From Ambrosia x helenae (taxonomy: Eukaryota; Streptophyta; Magnoliopsida; Asterales; Asteraceae), in the NCBI GenBank assembly GCA_030844895.1, contig JAUTDX010000517.1, positions 1 through 64,000 of the forward strand: 64,000 nt of DNA. Direction: 5' to 3'. The notes below the pieces were generated by a model. The model worked only from the letters and a program-made list of their open reading frames with translations, did no database searches and was not told the origin of the DNA. Made by a program: the position numbers and the translations under genes. Below, piece after piece: positions 24,336 through 36,471 of the stretch (positions are counted from its first letter, which is position 1; each line of letters opens with the position of its first letter).

Positions 24336-27300
24336 CTGACTCTCCCGATTGGACTGCTGATTCAGGTGCTACAACACATATGTTGCCTTCTAATCATAAT
24401 CTAATTAACGCAAAAACTCAAAATGGTGACCTTCGTGTTACCTTTGGAAATGGAAAATCATCTCCCGTTACTCATATTGGGAACACTAAGTTAAATAACA
24501 CCATTAATTTAAACAATGTCTTAGTAGTTCCCAATTTAACAAAAAATCTACTCTCAATTAGTAGGTTAACAAATGATTCTCCGGTTGATTTTTATTTTCT
24601 AATGATTTTTTCCAAATCCAGGACCGAAAAACAGCGGAGGTTCTAGCTAAAGGCACGTGTGAAAATGGTCTCTATGTTCTCACCCAAGGTCACAAGTCTC
24701 TCGTTGCTGCGCTTTCCGCATCCCATTTGCGTGCATCTTTCAATAAATGGCATAGTCGATTAGGACATGTCTCCTTTGATACAATTACTACTTTGAATAA
24801 ACTTGGTCGTGTTTTTGTTACATCTATATTACCCAAACCGGGCTTATGTGAGTCTTGTGAATTATCAAAGGCAAAACACCTACCATTTATTGACAATCCA
24901 AAGCGAGCACAACACGTTCTAGACTTAATTCATTGTGACCTATGGGGACCCGCACCTGTGCCCTCCAAGGATGGTTATCGGTATTATGTTATTTTTATCG
25001 ATGATTATTCTCGTTTCACTTGGTTCTACCCTTTGAAAGCAAAATCCGAATTTTTTGCCGTTCTCAAAACCTTCTTAACCTTTGTTCAAAATCAATTTTC
25101 TACAAATGTTAAAGTTTTTCAAAGTGATGGTGGCACCGAATTTACAAATCACCATGTTCAAAATTGCTTTCAACAACAAGGCATACATCATAGATTGTCA
25201 TGCCCTCACACACCCGAACAAAATGGTAGGGCCGAACGCAAGCACCGTCACATCACCGAAACCGGTCTTGCCATGATGTTTAATGCCAATGTCCTACCCA
25301 TTTTTTGGTTTGATGCCTTCACCTCCGCCACTTACATTATCAATCGCCTCCCCACAAAACTTCTAGACAACAAGTCCCCATTTGAAGTCTTGTTCAACCA
25401 ACCACCCACTTACTCAAACATGTGCATTTTTGGTTGTCGAGTCTTCCCATACCTTAGAGACTATACAAAAAATAAACTCCAACCAAGAAGTGCTCCTTGC
25501 ATATTCATTGGTTATAGTCCTAAGTACAAAGGCTTTCGATGCCTTGAACCATCATCGGGCCGTGTCTACACAACTCGACATGCCAAATTTGATGAAGACA
25601 CTCTACCTTTTCAACACAACTCCACCACCACTAATATCACAAATCTGCCTATCACCAATTTTGAGGAACACATACCCACTCCCACCACATCAACACCCAC
25701 CCAAACCACCTCATGCCTTCCTTTCTGTGACCCTCATTATGATCCGCCATCACCTGAGCCAAACACCCCACTACAAAGCCCACCATCTCCATTCCCTTCC
25801 AGCCCAACCAACTCCACCCCTCCCTCCCCTTCGGCCCAAACCCCTTCCGCATCTACTGGCCCATCCATCGCTCCACTCCCAAATCCGATTACACCACCTA
25901 CCTCCACTGACCCCAATATTCAAAGCCAACCCTCCCAGCAATCCATACCCGAACCAGCCCCAACTGTCAACCTCCACCCTATGACTACTCGAGCAAAGGC
26001 TGGAATTTTTAAACCAAAACATTTTTCACATCTCACCCAACTCACCACTCATCCTCTACATCACTCCCTCTTTACCTCTCACACCCCAAAAGGCATCAAA
26101 ACCGCCCTCAAAAATCCTAAATGGGTCGAAGCTATGCACGACGAACTTAAGGCTCTTCATGCAAATCAAACTTGGACCCTTGTTCCTCGACCCACGAGCA
26201 CCAACATCATTGGCTCAAAGTGGATTTATAGAATCAAATATAAATCCAATGGGTCCATTGATCGCTACAAAGCACGACTTGTAGCTCAAGGATTCACGCA
26301 AATACCGGGGCTCGATTTCTCTCACACCTTTAGTCCCGTTGTCAAATCATCCACCATCCGAGTGGTTCTCAGTCTAGCCACCATCAACCGTTGGAATCTT
26401 CGTCAATTGGATGTCAATAATGCTTTCCTAAACGGTCATCTCACCGAAACCATTTTTATGGAACAACCTCCGGGTTTTGAAGATTCTCATAGACCCAACC
26501 ATGTGTGCAAACTAAACCGTGCCCTTTATGGTTTAAAACAAGCACCCCGTGCTTGGTTTCAACGATTAAGTTCCTTTCTTCTTAATCGAGGTTTTCACAA
26601 TAGTCGAGCCGATACATCATTATTCATTTACAATCACCAAGGTATCTTAATTTATCTACTTGTTTATGTTGACGACATTATTATCACCGGGAATAATGAC
26701 AATTTCATAAACAACTTTACATCTTGTCTTAACAAGGAATTCAAAATAAAGGACCTTGGCTCCCTAAATTTCTTTCTCGGTCTCGAAGTTCATCACACAA
26801 CATCGGGTCTCTTCCTAAATCAATCCAAATACGCTCACGATATCCTCACACGAGCCGGCTTGCTCGACTCTAAACCGGTTGCCACTCCGTTGACAACCAA
26901 AGACATTTTCTCCGCTAAAGGCCAACCATTTCATGATCCCACTCTATATCGCTCCCTTGTAGGTGCACTCCAATATCTCACAATCACCCGTCCTGATCTC
27001 TCCTATGCCGTAAATCAAGCTAGCCAATTCCTTCAATCTCCCACAACCACCCACTTCCAGCTAGTAAAAAGGATTCTTCGTTATGTTAAGGGTACCTTAG
27101 CACATGGTCTCACTTTTGATCGTCCACCTAACACTACTCTATTAGGTTTTTCAGATGCAGACTGGGCTCGTTGTATCGACACAAGAAGATCCACATACGG
27201 CTATTGTATCTACTTAGGGGGAAACTTGGTCTCTTGGAGCGCTAAGAAGCAACCAACAGTATCTCGATCCAGCTGTGAATCCGAATATAGAGCAATGGCA

Positions 27301-27681
27301 AATACGGCGGCTGAAATCATCTGGTTAACTAATCTTCTTCGGGATCTTCATGCTCTACCACCAGGTCGCCCGACACTTTTATGTGACAAGAAGAGTGCTT
27401 TGTTCTTAAGTCAAAATCCCATCTCACATAAACGAGCAAAGCACATAGACATCGACTACCACTTTGTTCGTGAATTGGTAACCGCCGGTAAACTACACAC
27501 CAAATTCATCGCAACCGACAAGCAAGTAGCCGACATCTTCACCAAGAGCTTGCCAAAACCGTCATTTGAACGCTTTCGCACAATGCTTCGTCTTGGACCT
27601 CCCCGACTTGCATTGACGGGGGGTATAAGGAAACCACGTAAATTGAGCATCACAACCAATCCTTCTGTCCGGGTCTTCTGA
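24336..27681 (+). pseudogene. Copia pol: protease, integrase, reverse transcriptase, RNase H
   Basis: Protease motif WTADSGATTHM lies near 24348. One frameshift near 24600 (in a T run) precedes a frame open from about 24613 to 27681. Counting from Leu at 24727: HHCC finger with H9, H14, C41 and C44; integrase catalytic D71, D134 and E170 (FQSDGGTEF, PEQNGRAE); a Pro/Ser/Thr-rich linker at about 300-420; reverse transcriptase starting near TWTLVPRP with YVDD at 647-650; RNase H GFSDADWA and ESEYRAMA, ending ADIFTKSLPKPSFERFR. The catalytic residues are intact, so only the upstream frameshifts separate this copy from a full polyprotein. Confidence 0.9.
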
Positions 27682-27788
27682 CAACATTTATGTACATTAT
27701 TAGTCAATATTCTTCCATTTATAGAGGAGCAATTATATAGTTGCATATATCTCAATAAAGAAATCACTTGAACCATTCTAATATCATA
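27624..27788 (+). repeat. 3' LTR of the Copia element
   Basis: 165 bases, preceded by the polypurine run GGGGGG. It lacks the CTCCTCAATTTTTGTACTC segment and adjoining bases that are present in the 5' LTR. Confidence 0.9.
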
Positions 27789-27793
27789 ATATG

Positions 27794-28398
27794 TCAATGT
27801 CAATGTTTCATTTAAAATAATACTAATAATAATCGGTTGGAGATGGGCTCTAAAACAACCCTGACGAAGAGGCACTTTCAAAGTTTCAACTCAAGGGCTC
27901 GAGGCATGTCAATCGAGTCTAATTCATGCTCTATTTGTGGGGTTGATATTGACTATTGAGACCACATACCATCTCTATCACCCTGTCAGTTTGCAAATGA
28001 TCTTTGGTCACTATTTTTCTCATGGTGCAACATCTAACAAGCGGTCCCCATTCATTTAAGGACAAACTTTTATATGCCCAATACATTGCTATTGTCGAAG
28101 CCTGACAAGGAAAGTTATAATTTCAATTTTTTTTATCATCATTATTGGTTTGTATGAAGAAGAATACATGACAGGATATTAATAATAATATATCCCTGAA
28201 GATATTTTTGGTAACAGAAGATTAGCACTTTTATTCATATATTAGAAAATTGAGCAAAGCTTCATGATATGGAGTGGTTGTTAACTTGTTTTAGTATAGT
28301 TTTAGTTTTAATTTTTCTAATGTATTGAGTTGACTATTATGATTCTATCATCTAGAATATATTAATAAAATTTCCTATCCACGTTTAAAAAACAATAA
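27794..28398. other. Non-coding stretch, no gene seen
   Basis: AT-rich sequence between the Copia element and the next Helitron. Nothing recognised. Confidence 0.5.
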
Positions 28399-29862
28399 TC
28401 TATATATATAATAAAAGAAAGCCATTTTGATGACATGGCACTTAAGGAGGCATTCTCCCCCTTGAGTGTGCCATGTGTCATCCCATGTGGCAAGTGGTAT
28501 ATAAGTCATAAAAAAAAACTCCATCACATTAAAACCATCCATCGAGTCATGTTCTGCTTCAATCCTACCTACGAGGGCCGGCTTCCTTCTCCCGATTGCT
28601 CTTTTTCTCCTCTGTGTTCCTCTCTCTCTCTCTCACAAAATCTATTATTAATCTGGGGATCTAGGGTTGATACCATCCTTATTATTATTATTCAATTAAT
28701 GGGGTGTCTTTATTATTATTATGTGTTTTTTGTTTAATTGTTTATCTTCTCATGTTCTTGCTCTGTTTCCTATTCTTTCTCTGATCCAACTGTTTAGCAT
28801 CAAGGTAACAATCTTTTCTATCACTTTTTAGTGTTTGATTTCTTATCCGTTCTTTAACAACCTAGGGTTTGTTTGTTGTATGATCGTTCTACATTCTGTT
28901 AAGAATAGACACCTTACTCGGATAAGAAAACCCTAGATTTATATTAATGCCAGGTCCGATCGTCTGATCCGTGTAAGAAGGAGCCTGATATTTGTGAGGA
29001 GGTTACTGGTGTTGATGTGCCCGAGGAGAAGTCGTCCGGCTGTGATGGTGGACGGCCAGCCGTTGGTATCCCCGATGTCGTTAGGTGTGTGTGTTGACCG
29101 TTAACTGTTCGATTGTTGGAGACGGTTTGGTTTGTTTCTGAATTTTGAAGTTGTTGATGTTTTGTTTGGTTTTGAGTTGTAGGGAATTTGTTGATTGATG
29201 TTGAGAAGACGAAAACGAAGGCTATTGGCGGTGCGGCTGGATTGAATTGATGAAACCACAAAAGCATGTAAGTTACTCTGTAATTGCCTGGCACATTTGT
29301 TAAATATGATTAGCGATTGCTTTTAGGTTATCATAGTTATGGTGTTTATTTAAATCAAAGGTTCCTTCTTTAATGTTGTGCATACCTTTTTGTGTTTAAG
29401 GCTTTAAGCGTTTTGTTTAGGCTAAAGCCAGATGCTCGAAAACTGAGGATACCTTCTTTACTCTTGTGTACACCTTTTTCTATTTAGGCGTTTTATGTTT
29501 TCCAGCAATTGAAAGTGAAACTCATGAACTTAACACACATTTACATTAATATTGTTAGGTGCTTAAAGTATTGGAAGGAGAAAAAAAAGAATTACCTGGG
29601 TGCACGCTGCAGTCCATTGCAATTGTCTCTCTTTCCAGTGTTAAGCAACAAGCTATTGATAGTCAATAGTCTAATGGATTATGTAAGCCGGCTAATGGAT
29701 CTTGAGTTGGTGTTTTTGATGATGTGAAATGTATTTTTGCTTATAAAAGTTGCTACGTGATACCTAAATACGTTAATATATCCCAAATTCTTAGCGACTT
29801 AAATCGTTTCACAACCTTACTTATATTTGTCAACCTCGGGACGCTCCCGGGGTACAATCTAG
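28399..29862 (+). mobile_element. Short non-autonomous Helitron, both ends present
   Basis: The 5' end TCTATATATATAATAAAAGA follows A. The 3' end has the GC-rich CTCGGGACGCTCCCGGGG block, a short spacer and CTAG followed by T. The length is 1464 bases. No helicase is present. It encloses a candidate exon near 28953-29079 (VRSSDPCKKEPDICEEVTGV..., donor GGTGTGT) that I cannot identify; it may be captured cargo. Confidence 0.8.
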
Positions 29863-30864
29863 TCAAATCAAATAAAAGAGAGTTTTTGGTGCAAATGTCA
29901 TCTTTTTAACACACCAAAAATTTGTCTTCTTGATCTTTTCTCTTCTTTTTTTCAATTAAATGACAAATGTATTCTTCTTTTGTTCTTGATCTTTTCTCTT
30001 TTCAATTAAATGACAAATATATTCTTCTTTTCGTCAAATAAAAGTTATTCAGATTGATAATCAAATCTTAAAAAAAAGTAAAAAACGATGTGACTTATTA
30101 ATTAATAGGGGAAGGTTCAATAGAAAACTTCTAGTTAGGGAGATAACTTGATAACTCCTATTTAAATTAAAAAAATCATAACTCAAAATTTAGGTCAAAA
30201 ACTAAAAAACTGCTCCAGAGTTTCTCTTTCCCACGTCATTCTCGTTCAGAAAAAAATAAAAAAATGCGATTCTAATGCACATGTGTAGTAAATGTCCGAT
30301 TAGCTTTAGGGTCTAGTTTTTGGGTTTAGTTAGCTTTTAGGGTTAGTTTTTAGAGTTTAGGTTGTAAGGTTTAGGTTTTTGGGTGGGGGATTAGGTTTTT
30401 GGTTGTGGTGGGTGGGGGTTAGGTTTTTTGGTAGACGGTCGGTGGTGTGGGTTTAGGTTTTTGGGTGGGGGTTGATGGGTGATATAGGTTTTTGGGTAAG
30501 CGATTTAAGTTTTTAGGTGACATAAGTTGGGGGGGAGGGGTGTGAGGTTTAGGTTTTTTGGTTATACTAAACATACGCAGTAGCGCTTTTAGTGTTTTTT
30601 TATTTTATTTTTTAAACGAGGATGATGTGGAAAGGGAAGCTCTGAACTAATTTTTTATTGTTTTACTTAAATTTTAAGTTATGATTTTTATTATTATTAT
30701 TTTTTTACATTTAATTAGGAGTTCTCGAATTTTCTCAATAAAATGAAATTTTTATTGAATCATCCCTTTAATTAATATATCTCATCTTTTTAAACATAAG
30801 TTTTATTAATTAAAAAAATGTATAACATCAAATTTATTAAACTTGCGTAACACGAGTCTCTAGC
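29863..30864. other. Non-coding stretch with a G/T-rich degenerate repeat
   Basis: At 30300-30560 the plus strand repeats TTTAGGTTTTTGGGTGGGGG-like units with many G runs. The unit is degenerate and no gene is seen. Confidence 0.55.
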
Positions 30865-30885
30865 ATAATAATAATAATAATAATA

Positions 30886-30928
<43 letters not shown>

Positions 30929-30949
30929 TATTATTATTACTATTACTTC
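30865..30949. repeat. (AAT)n/(ATT)n microsatellite with an inverted junction
   Basis: About 20 bases of ATA/ATAA repeats switch to (ATT)n, so the halves are inverted and can pair with each other. Confidence 0.9.
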
Positions 30950-30987
30950 GTTTTAGGTGCTATTTTTAATTACATTTACTCAAGTGT

Positions 30988-32455
30988 GGAGAAATGTACT
31001 AAAAGGCTCCCATCTTGGAAAGCTAGGCACTTATCCTTGGCTGGGATGGCTATGCTCGCAAAGTCAGTTTTGGACATCCTATCTTCCTACTTCATTTCCA
31101 TTTTCTCGGCCCCTAAATGCATAATTAAGAGACTGGAAGGTATAAGGAGGGACTGTGTGGGGGATTTCGGAAAGAAGCAAGAAAGTGAGATGGATTAGAT
31201 GGGATAAACTCGCTAGACCTAAAAGCCGGGAGGATCTCGGGTTGGGAAGCATTCAAGACTTTAACTTAGCCATGAGGTCTAAGTGGTGGTGGAGATTTAG
31301 AATTGAACTGGATCAACTCTGGGCTAAAGTGGTTGCTTCTATTCATGGTGGGAATCTTAAGAACAAAATTATTCCGATTAAAGATACTTGCCCGGCCTAT
31401 GGACGGACATTAGTAAGTTTGATGGGGAGTTGGAAGATGTTGGTATTCATATTCAAGACCATTTGAAAGTGTCGGTTGGTGATGGTCGCTTAACTAAGTT
31501 TTGGAAAGATCGTTGGTTATGCGACGAACCGCTTAGCTCTCTCTTCCCCGATTTATTTGCGCTGTCCACTAAGAAAGACGCCTCAGTGTATGAGCTGGTG
31601 GAAAATTTTGGAGGTACCACCCGATGGGTTGGAGGCTGGAAACGTAATTTTATCTCGGGAAGTGAATGGGTCGCTTTTGCGAACTTGCTGTCTAAAATTT
31701 GCAGGTTTGGTTTGAAAGAGAACATGGATGTTTGGACATGGAGGCATGATGATGGTGCTGATTTCTCGGTAAATCACATCAGAAGCCTGCTGGATCATGT
31801 CAAGAACGGCGTTGTTTCGGACGCTTTTAGCCGCTGGAATTCGTGGGTCCCCCTAAATGTAATGTTCTTCTTTGGAGAGCTCTCCTTGGTAAGATTGCTG
31901 TAAAATTTGAGTTATCCAAGAGGGGTATTTTGATCAATGATATGAGCTGCGCGAGATGTGGGTACGGGGTGGAAGACGTTGATCATGCGCTTTGGAACTG
32001 TGTGCTTGCCAAAGCGGTTTGGTGGCATGTTATGGTGTGGATTCGAATTCCCTTCCCTCTCAACATTGATTCCCTAGCTGATGCGCTGAGATTTGTTGAT
32101 GAAAACCCGGGGTCGAAGATTTGGAAGCGTATTGTTCACTCCATTGTGTGTGCTACTATCTAGAGATTATGGTTGGCGAGGAACTTGAAGATCTTTGAAG
32201 GAAAATTTGTTCAGGTTTGCAAAGTTGTCGACCATATCAAAGAGGACTCTTATGTTTGGATCGGCAACGCGTGAATATTATCAAGCCCTCCTGGGAAAAC
32301 TGGTTAAGTTTCGACATTGGTGCTAGTCTTTAGTTTGGGGTGTTCGGATTGGATGTTTTGTCGTTTTCTGTTTCGTTCTTTGTTTTCTTGTTGTTTTCCC
32401 AGCCACTTGCTGGCTCTTTATTTTGATAATAAAGTGTTTTGGCGTTCGAAAAAAA
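30988..32455 (+). mobile_element. 5'-truncated L1-type LINE with a 20-bp TSD
   Basis: Encodes the 3' part of a plant LINE ORF2: PSWKARHLSLAGMAMLAKSV, then WDKLARPKSREDLGLGSIQD, then the zf-RVT region (VLLWRALLGKIAVKFELSKR, CARCGYGVEDVDHALWNCVL). At least three frame changes break it (near 31150, 31400 and 31850), and there is a TAG at about 32161. It ends with AATAAAG and an A tail. A 20-base direct repeat (AATTACATTTACTCAAGTGT) lies at 30968-30987 and overlaps the A tail at 32456-32475. The 5' reverse transcriptase core is absent. Confidence 0.95.
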
Positions 32456-32712
32456 AATTACATTTACTCAAGTGTTTATTCAACTAAAATAACCGTTAAA
32501 AAAGAAAACTAAAATACTAAACTATCCCAATCAAAATTATTATTTACTATACCCACATTCCCTTTCCACCTTCCAATAAAATTATTCCAAAACAAAATAC
32601 AAAATTCAAATCTATCTGTGGGACCACAAAATCAACGGCTAAGATCTGACCAACTACAAAGCCCCATACACTGCACACTCAATGATTCAAACACCCTACA
32701 CAAACCCACTCA

Positions 32713-32720
32713 TATAAATA
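32713..32720 (+). promoter_or_regulatory. TATA box of the 14-3-3 gene
   Basis: TATAAATA, 125 bases upstream of the ATG, followed by a CA-rich leader with AAT repeats, as in many plant promoters. Confidence 0.7.
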
Positions 32721-32844
32721 CCCCAAACAAACAGCCAACCAACCTGTTCATTACATTACAAGCACACAATAATAATAGCAAATAATAATAATAATAAAAA
32801 ATTCTGTGTCCACTCTCTCAATTATTATTAACCGTCCCTTAACA

Positions 32845-35800
32845 ATGGTGTCTCCGACGACGTTACCGGAAAACCTAACAAGAGAACAGTACGTCTACAT
32901 GGCGAAGCTTGCAGAGCAAGCTGAGCGTTACGAAGAGATGGTCAAGTTCATGGAGAAGCTCGTCGTCGGACTTACGCCGGCGTCGGAGCTCACCGTCGAG
33001 GAGCGCAACCTCCTCTCCGTCGCCTATAAGAACGTCATCGGCTCTCTCAGGTAGTTTCTTAGTTAGTTAGTTCATAGTTGATATTGTTTGGATACTGTGT
33101 TAAAATTTGAATATAATTATATTGATTTAGGTTTATATATTGTTTCGAGTAGTTTGAAGTAGAGATTGAATCTAGTTTTGTGTTGAGATTTGGAGGATTA
33201 TGAGGCTTAGGTCAAAGTTTTTCACTGATTTACATTATATTTTGTTTTTTAGTAGTTTAAGGTGGTGTAAGTATTTGAAAGTTGAAACTCGTACAAAGCT
33301 GCTCAGGTAGTTGATTGTTTAAATTTTGTGTTGAAATTTGCAGGATTTTGATGGTAGGGCGAAATTTGTCAACGGATTTACATTATATATTATTTTAGTA
33401 GTTTAATGTTGAGATTGGATAGGAATTATGATGTTTAGGTAAGAATTTGTTAACTGATTTACATTATATATTGTTGTTAGTAGTTTAAAGTTGATTGGAT
33501 CTAGTTTTGTGTAAGGATTGGAACTCGTACAAAGCTGCTCTGGTATTTGATTGTTTGAATTGTGTTAAAATTTGAAGAATTATGATGTTTAGGTCAGAAT
33601 TTGTTAAATGAAGTACGTTATATATTGTTTTGAGTAGTTTTGTGTAAGAATTTGAACTCATACAAAGCTGCTCAGGTAGTTGATTGTTTGGTGTATTATG
33701 ATGTTTAGGTCAAAACTTGTCAACTGATTTACTTTATATATTGATTTTTTGTAGTTTAATGTAGAGTTGGATCTAGTTTTGTGTAAGAATTTGAACTTGT
33801 AGAAGCTGCTCAGGCAGTTGATTGTTTGAGTTTTGTGTTAAAATTTGAAGAATTATGATGTTTAGGTAAAAATTTTTAACTGATTTACATTACATATTAT
33901 TTAGAGCGGCGTGGCGCATCGTTTCTTCGATTGAGCAGAAGGAGGAGTCGAGGAAGAATGACGATCATGTTGTGCTGGTGAAGGATTACAGATCTAGGGT
34001 TGAGGATGAGCTTACGGCTGTTTGTTTGGGGATTTTGAAGATTTTGGAGGTGAATTTGGTGCCGTCTGCGTCTACGGCTGAATCGAAGGTGTTTTATTTG
34101 AAGATGAAGGGAGATTATCATAGGTATTTGGCGGAGTTTAAAGTTGGAGATGAGAGGAAGGAAGCTGCAGATCAGACGATGAACTCATACAAAGCTGCTC
34201 AGGTAGTTAATTACTTGAATTTTGTGTTGAAATTTGAAGAATTATGGTAGTTTAAAGTTGAGATAGAATCTAGTTTTGTCATTTGTTTAAGAATTTTAGA
34301 TGCTATGTTGGATTAAGAGGTTTTAGGGTTTGATATCTAAGTCAATTGTATCAGAGTGTTTGGATAGTTTATAGAAACTAAGGAGGTATAAATATATAGT
34401 AGCGTTGATATCCTCCTGGTGTGAGAATTAGTTACATAGCCGCCATGTGGACAATTTATGCTGAAAGTTTCTTTAAGTGTTAGGGACTTAGGGTGATATA
34501 TGATATTAGGAAATACTGTTTGACCGTATTCTATTCAGTAATGAATATAATTTCATAAATATATGCAAATCTTGTGTACGACGACTTTAAATCGACTAAG
34601 AAGCTTGAGTTATGATATTGGTTTCTTTATAGTAATTTCCAATGTTAGGTATTTTCTTGTAAATCATGAGAATCTGTTACCAGATGACTCACACGACACC
34701 ACCAATACCTTGCTAACGAGTGAGATCAGGTAACACACGACTTGTGCTTGGGTTAAAGGTAAGCAGCCAATATAAGCTGGATTTGAACATGAGATCTCTG
34801 ATAGAGGGACTCAAGCACTTTAGCACAGCGCCCACCCCTTAAAGGTTACGTTGGTAGCAGCCTCTGTTTGTCAATATTAATTACATTAATTCAAAAAATA
34901 AAAAATAAAAAAAATCCTGCTTTTGTTGATAGATTGTGACCCATAATATTGATGAATAGCGTATTTGGTAGTGTGGTTACAGTTTATATATTTGGAATTG
35001 TATCTAATAATAATAATAATCTTTCATTTAATTCTATTTTGAAGGATATCGCAGAGGCGGATCTGGCTCCAACTCACCCGATAAGATTGGGTCTGGCACT
35101 AAATTTCTCCGTCTTCTACTATGAGATCCTTAACTCGTCTGACAAGGCTTGTAACATGGCGAAACAGGTTGGACATCATTTCTTTTTAAATCATATGTCA
35201 TTTTCTTCTTAGAAAGTCTCGTGCATTTAAATTTTTTATCATCTTTTTAACATCAGTTGTGAATTAAATATATATTAATTATTAAGCATGTTTCAGTACC
35301 TGGTAAGGGCTAAAAGCTCATAAAACAGGATATTTAAATTAACTAGTAAGGCAGTTAGCCATTGACTTTGTAAGTGGGATGTACTTATGTAGACTTGATC
35401 TTTAAGGACACATAAAAGGCAACTTTGTTTTAAAAGTGAACAATGAGTCATTTAGAGGTGGACATATTCATAAGTTTGTTTAATAGTTTTAGTCAACTTT
35501 ATTTTTCCTACTTTCGATGATTATTGCACATTAAGGAGAAGTCGACCCGATAAGGTTTAAGCTTCGTAATGCCTATATTATTAAATATAAATTCCATAGT
35601 TGTTACCTCCATTTTTTAATAAATTATAATAACACAGAGACACACACACAGATTCATGCATATGCATATGCACATACGATATGTCCGTTTGTAGTGATAT
35701 CTATTTGTGTATCTACAGATGTATGTATGTTTGTATACCTATCTAATTATCTGTGTGTGTAAGATAATTAGACATATTTGACATATAAGTATATAACCTA

Positions 35801-36471
35801 TTAGAGTTTGTAGAGCTTGTGACATAGCTATTTTTGTTTTTCATGTGTAGGCATTTGAGGATGCCATAGCTGAGCTGGACACCTTAGGTGAAGACTCCTA
35901 CAAGGATAGCACTTTGATTATGCAACTACTGAGGGACAATCTCACTCTGTGGACCTCAGATGCTCAGGTCAGCCTCACTTCTGTCTCTCTAAATAAAGAA
36001 AAATAAAAGTCAAAGCATTTGACTCGACTATAGTTTAACACGTCTGGTAAACCATTAACAATAAAAAATAGATGGAATTTGGTGCACCAATAAAGACCTG
36101 CCATCAACAACTTTGTAATCATATCAGATAAATAGGAAGTTGTATTGATTTTTTACGTCTCATCGTACAGTGCAAGTGTCAGGCGAGAGACGTACAACGT
36201 TGGAAACCATAGTCGTAACAAATTAACCAACTTATATTAAACACCAAAGCTGTCTTTACATAAATCACCGGAATGGTGTTACCTGACTACGTGCGTTTGC
36301 CTCAAGAATGTCGTTTTTGGTCATATGATCATTATTGGTTAAATAGATATTTAAATGCTCAAACGTTATATAACGTTATTATTACAACTCCAAACAACCG
36401 AAATACAGATCCAAACACCCACTTAAGAGAAGAAGTCGATTTTGTGTTTGCAGGAGCAGATGGATGAATAG
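32845..36471 (+). CDS. 14-3-3 protein, kappa/lambda-like (five exons)
   Basis: Exons 32845-33050, 33905-34202, 35045-35167, 35851-35967 and 36454-36471 join with GT..AG introns into 253 codons plus TAG. The start is the first in-frame ATG, in the good context AACAATGG. The protein has the full 14-3-3 fold: TREQYVYMAKLAEQAERYEE near the N terminus, the phosphopeptide-binding residues K62, R69, R142 and Y143, and the C-terminal signature LIMQLLRDNLTLWTSD, ending DAQEQMDE. 14-3-3 dimers bind phosphorylated Ser/Thr motifs and regulate many plant enzymes, H+-ATPases and transcription factors in cytosol and nucleus. Length and sequence resemble Arabidopsis GRF6/GRF8 (non-epsilon group). The last exon has only 18 bases. 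No lesion is seen. The exact orthologue cannot be fixed here. Confidence 0.96.
33285..33815 (+). repeat. Degenerate repeats in 14-3-3 intron 1 copying the exon 2/intron 2 junction
   Basis: Four intronic copies, starting at 33285, 33521, 33654 and 33793, resemble the true exon 2 end at 34182-34202. The shared text is AACTCATACAAAGCTGCTCA followed by GGTAGTT and about 60 bases of intron 2 (TGTTAAAATTTGAAGAATTATGATG). Copies 1 and 3 keep an intact CAG|GTAGTT donor; copy 2 reads CTG|GTATTT; copy 4 reads CAGGCAGTT. The spacing is about 135 bases (236 between the first two). Confidence 0.85.
34675..34850 (-). mobile_element. SINE-like tRNA-derived sequence in 14-3-3 intron 2
   Basis: The minus strand shows GCTGTGCTAAAGTGCTTGAG (A-box-like) and TGTTCAAATCC (B-box-like) about 40 bases apart. 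No clear TSD was found. Confidence 0.4.

Larger units (their letters stand above)
23149..27788 (+). mobile_element. Ty1/Copia retrotransposon (Ale/Retrofit-like), almost complete
   Basis: Short LTRs at 23149-23341 and 27624-27788 enclose gag and pol in Copia order (protease, integrase, reverse transcriptase, RNase H). A perfect 5-base TSD ATATG flanks the element at 23144-23148 and 27789-27793. The LTRs begin TATAAGG right after the GGGGGG polypurine tract and end ATATCATA right before the primer site TGGTATCAGCC, so the ends are TA..TA rather than TG..CA. The two LTRs differ mainly by a 31-base loss in the 3' copy. A few frameshifts in gag and protease make it non-autonomous. Confidence 0.95.

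Noticed and set aside
25652..26022. Minus-strand open frames over the Copia linker
   Set aside because: They are shadows of the Pro/Thr-rich segment of pol in the reverse direction.
32806..32844. Upstream GTG as 14-3-3 start
   Set aside because: It is not an ATG; the ATG at 32845 has good context and matches the family's N terminus.
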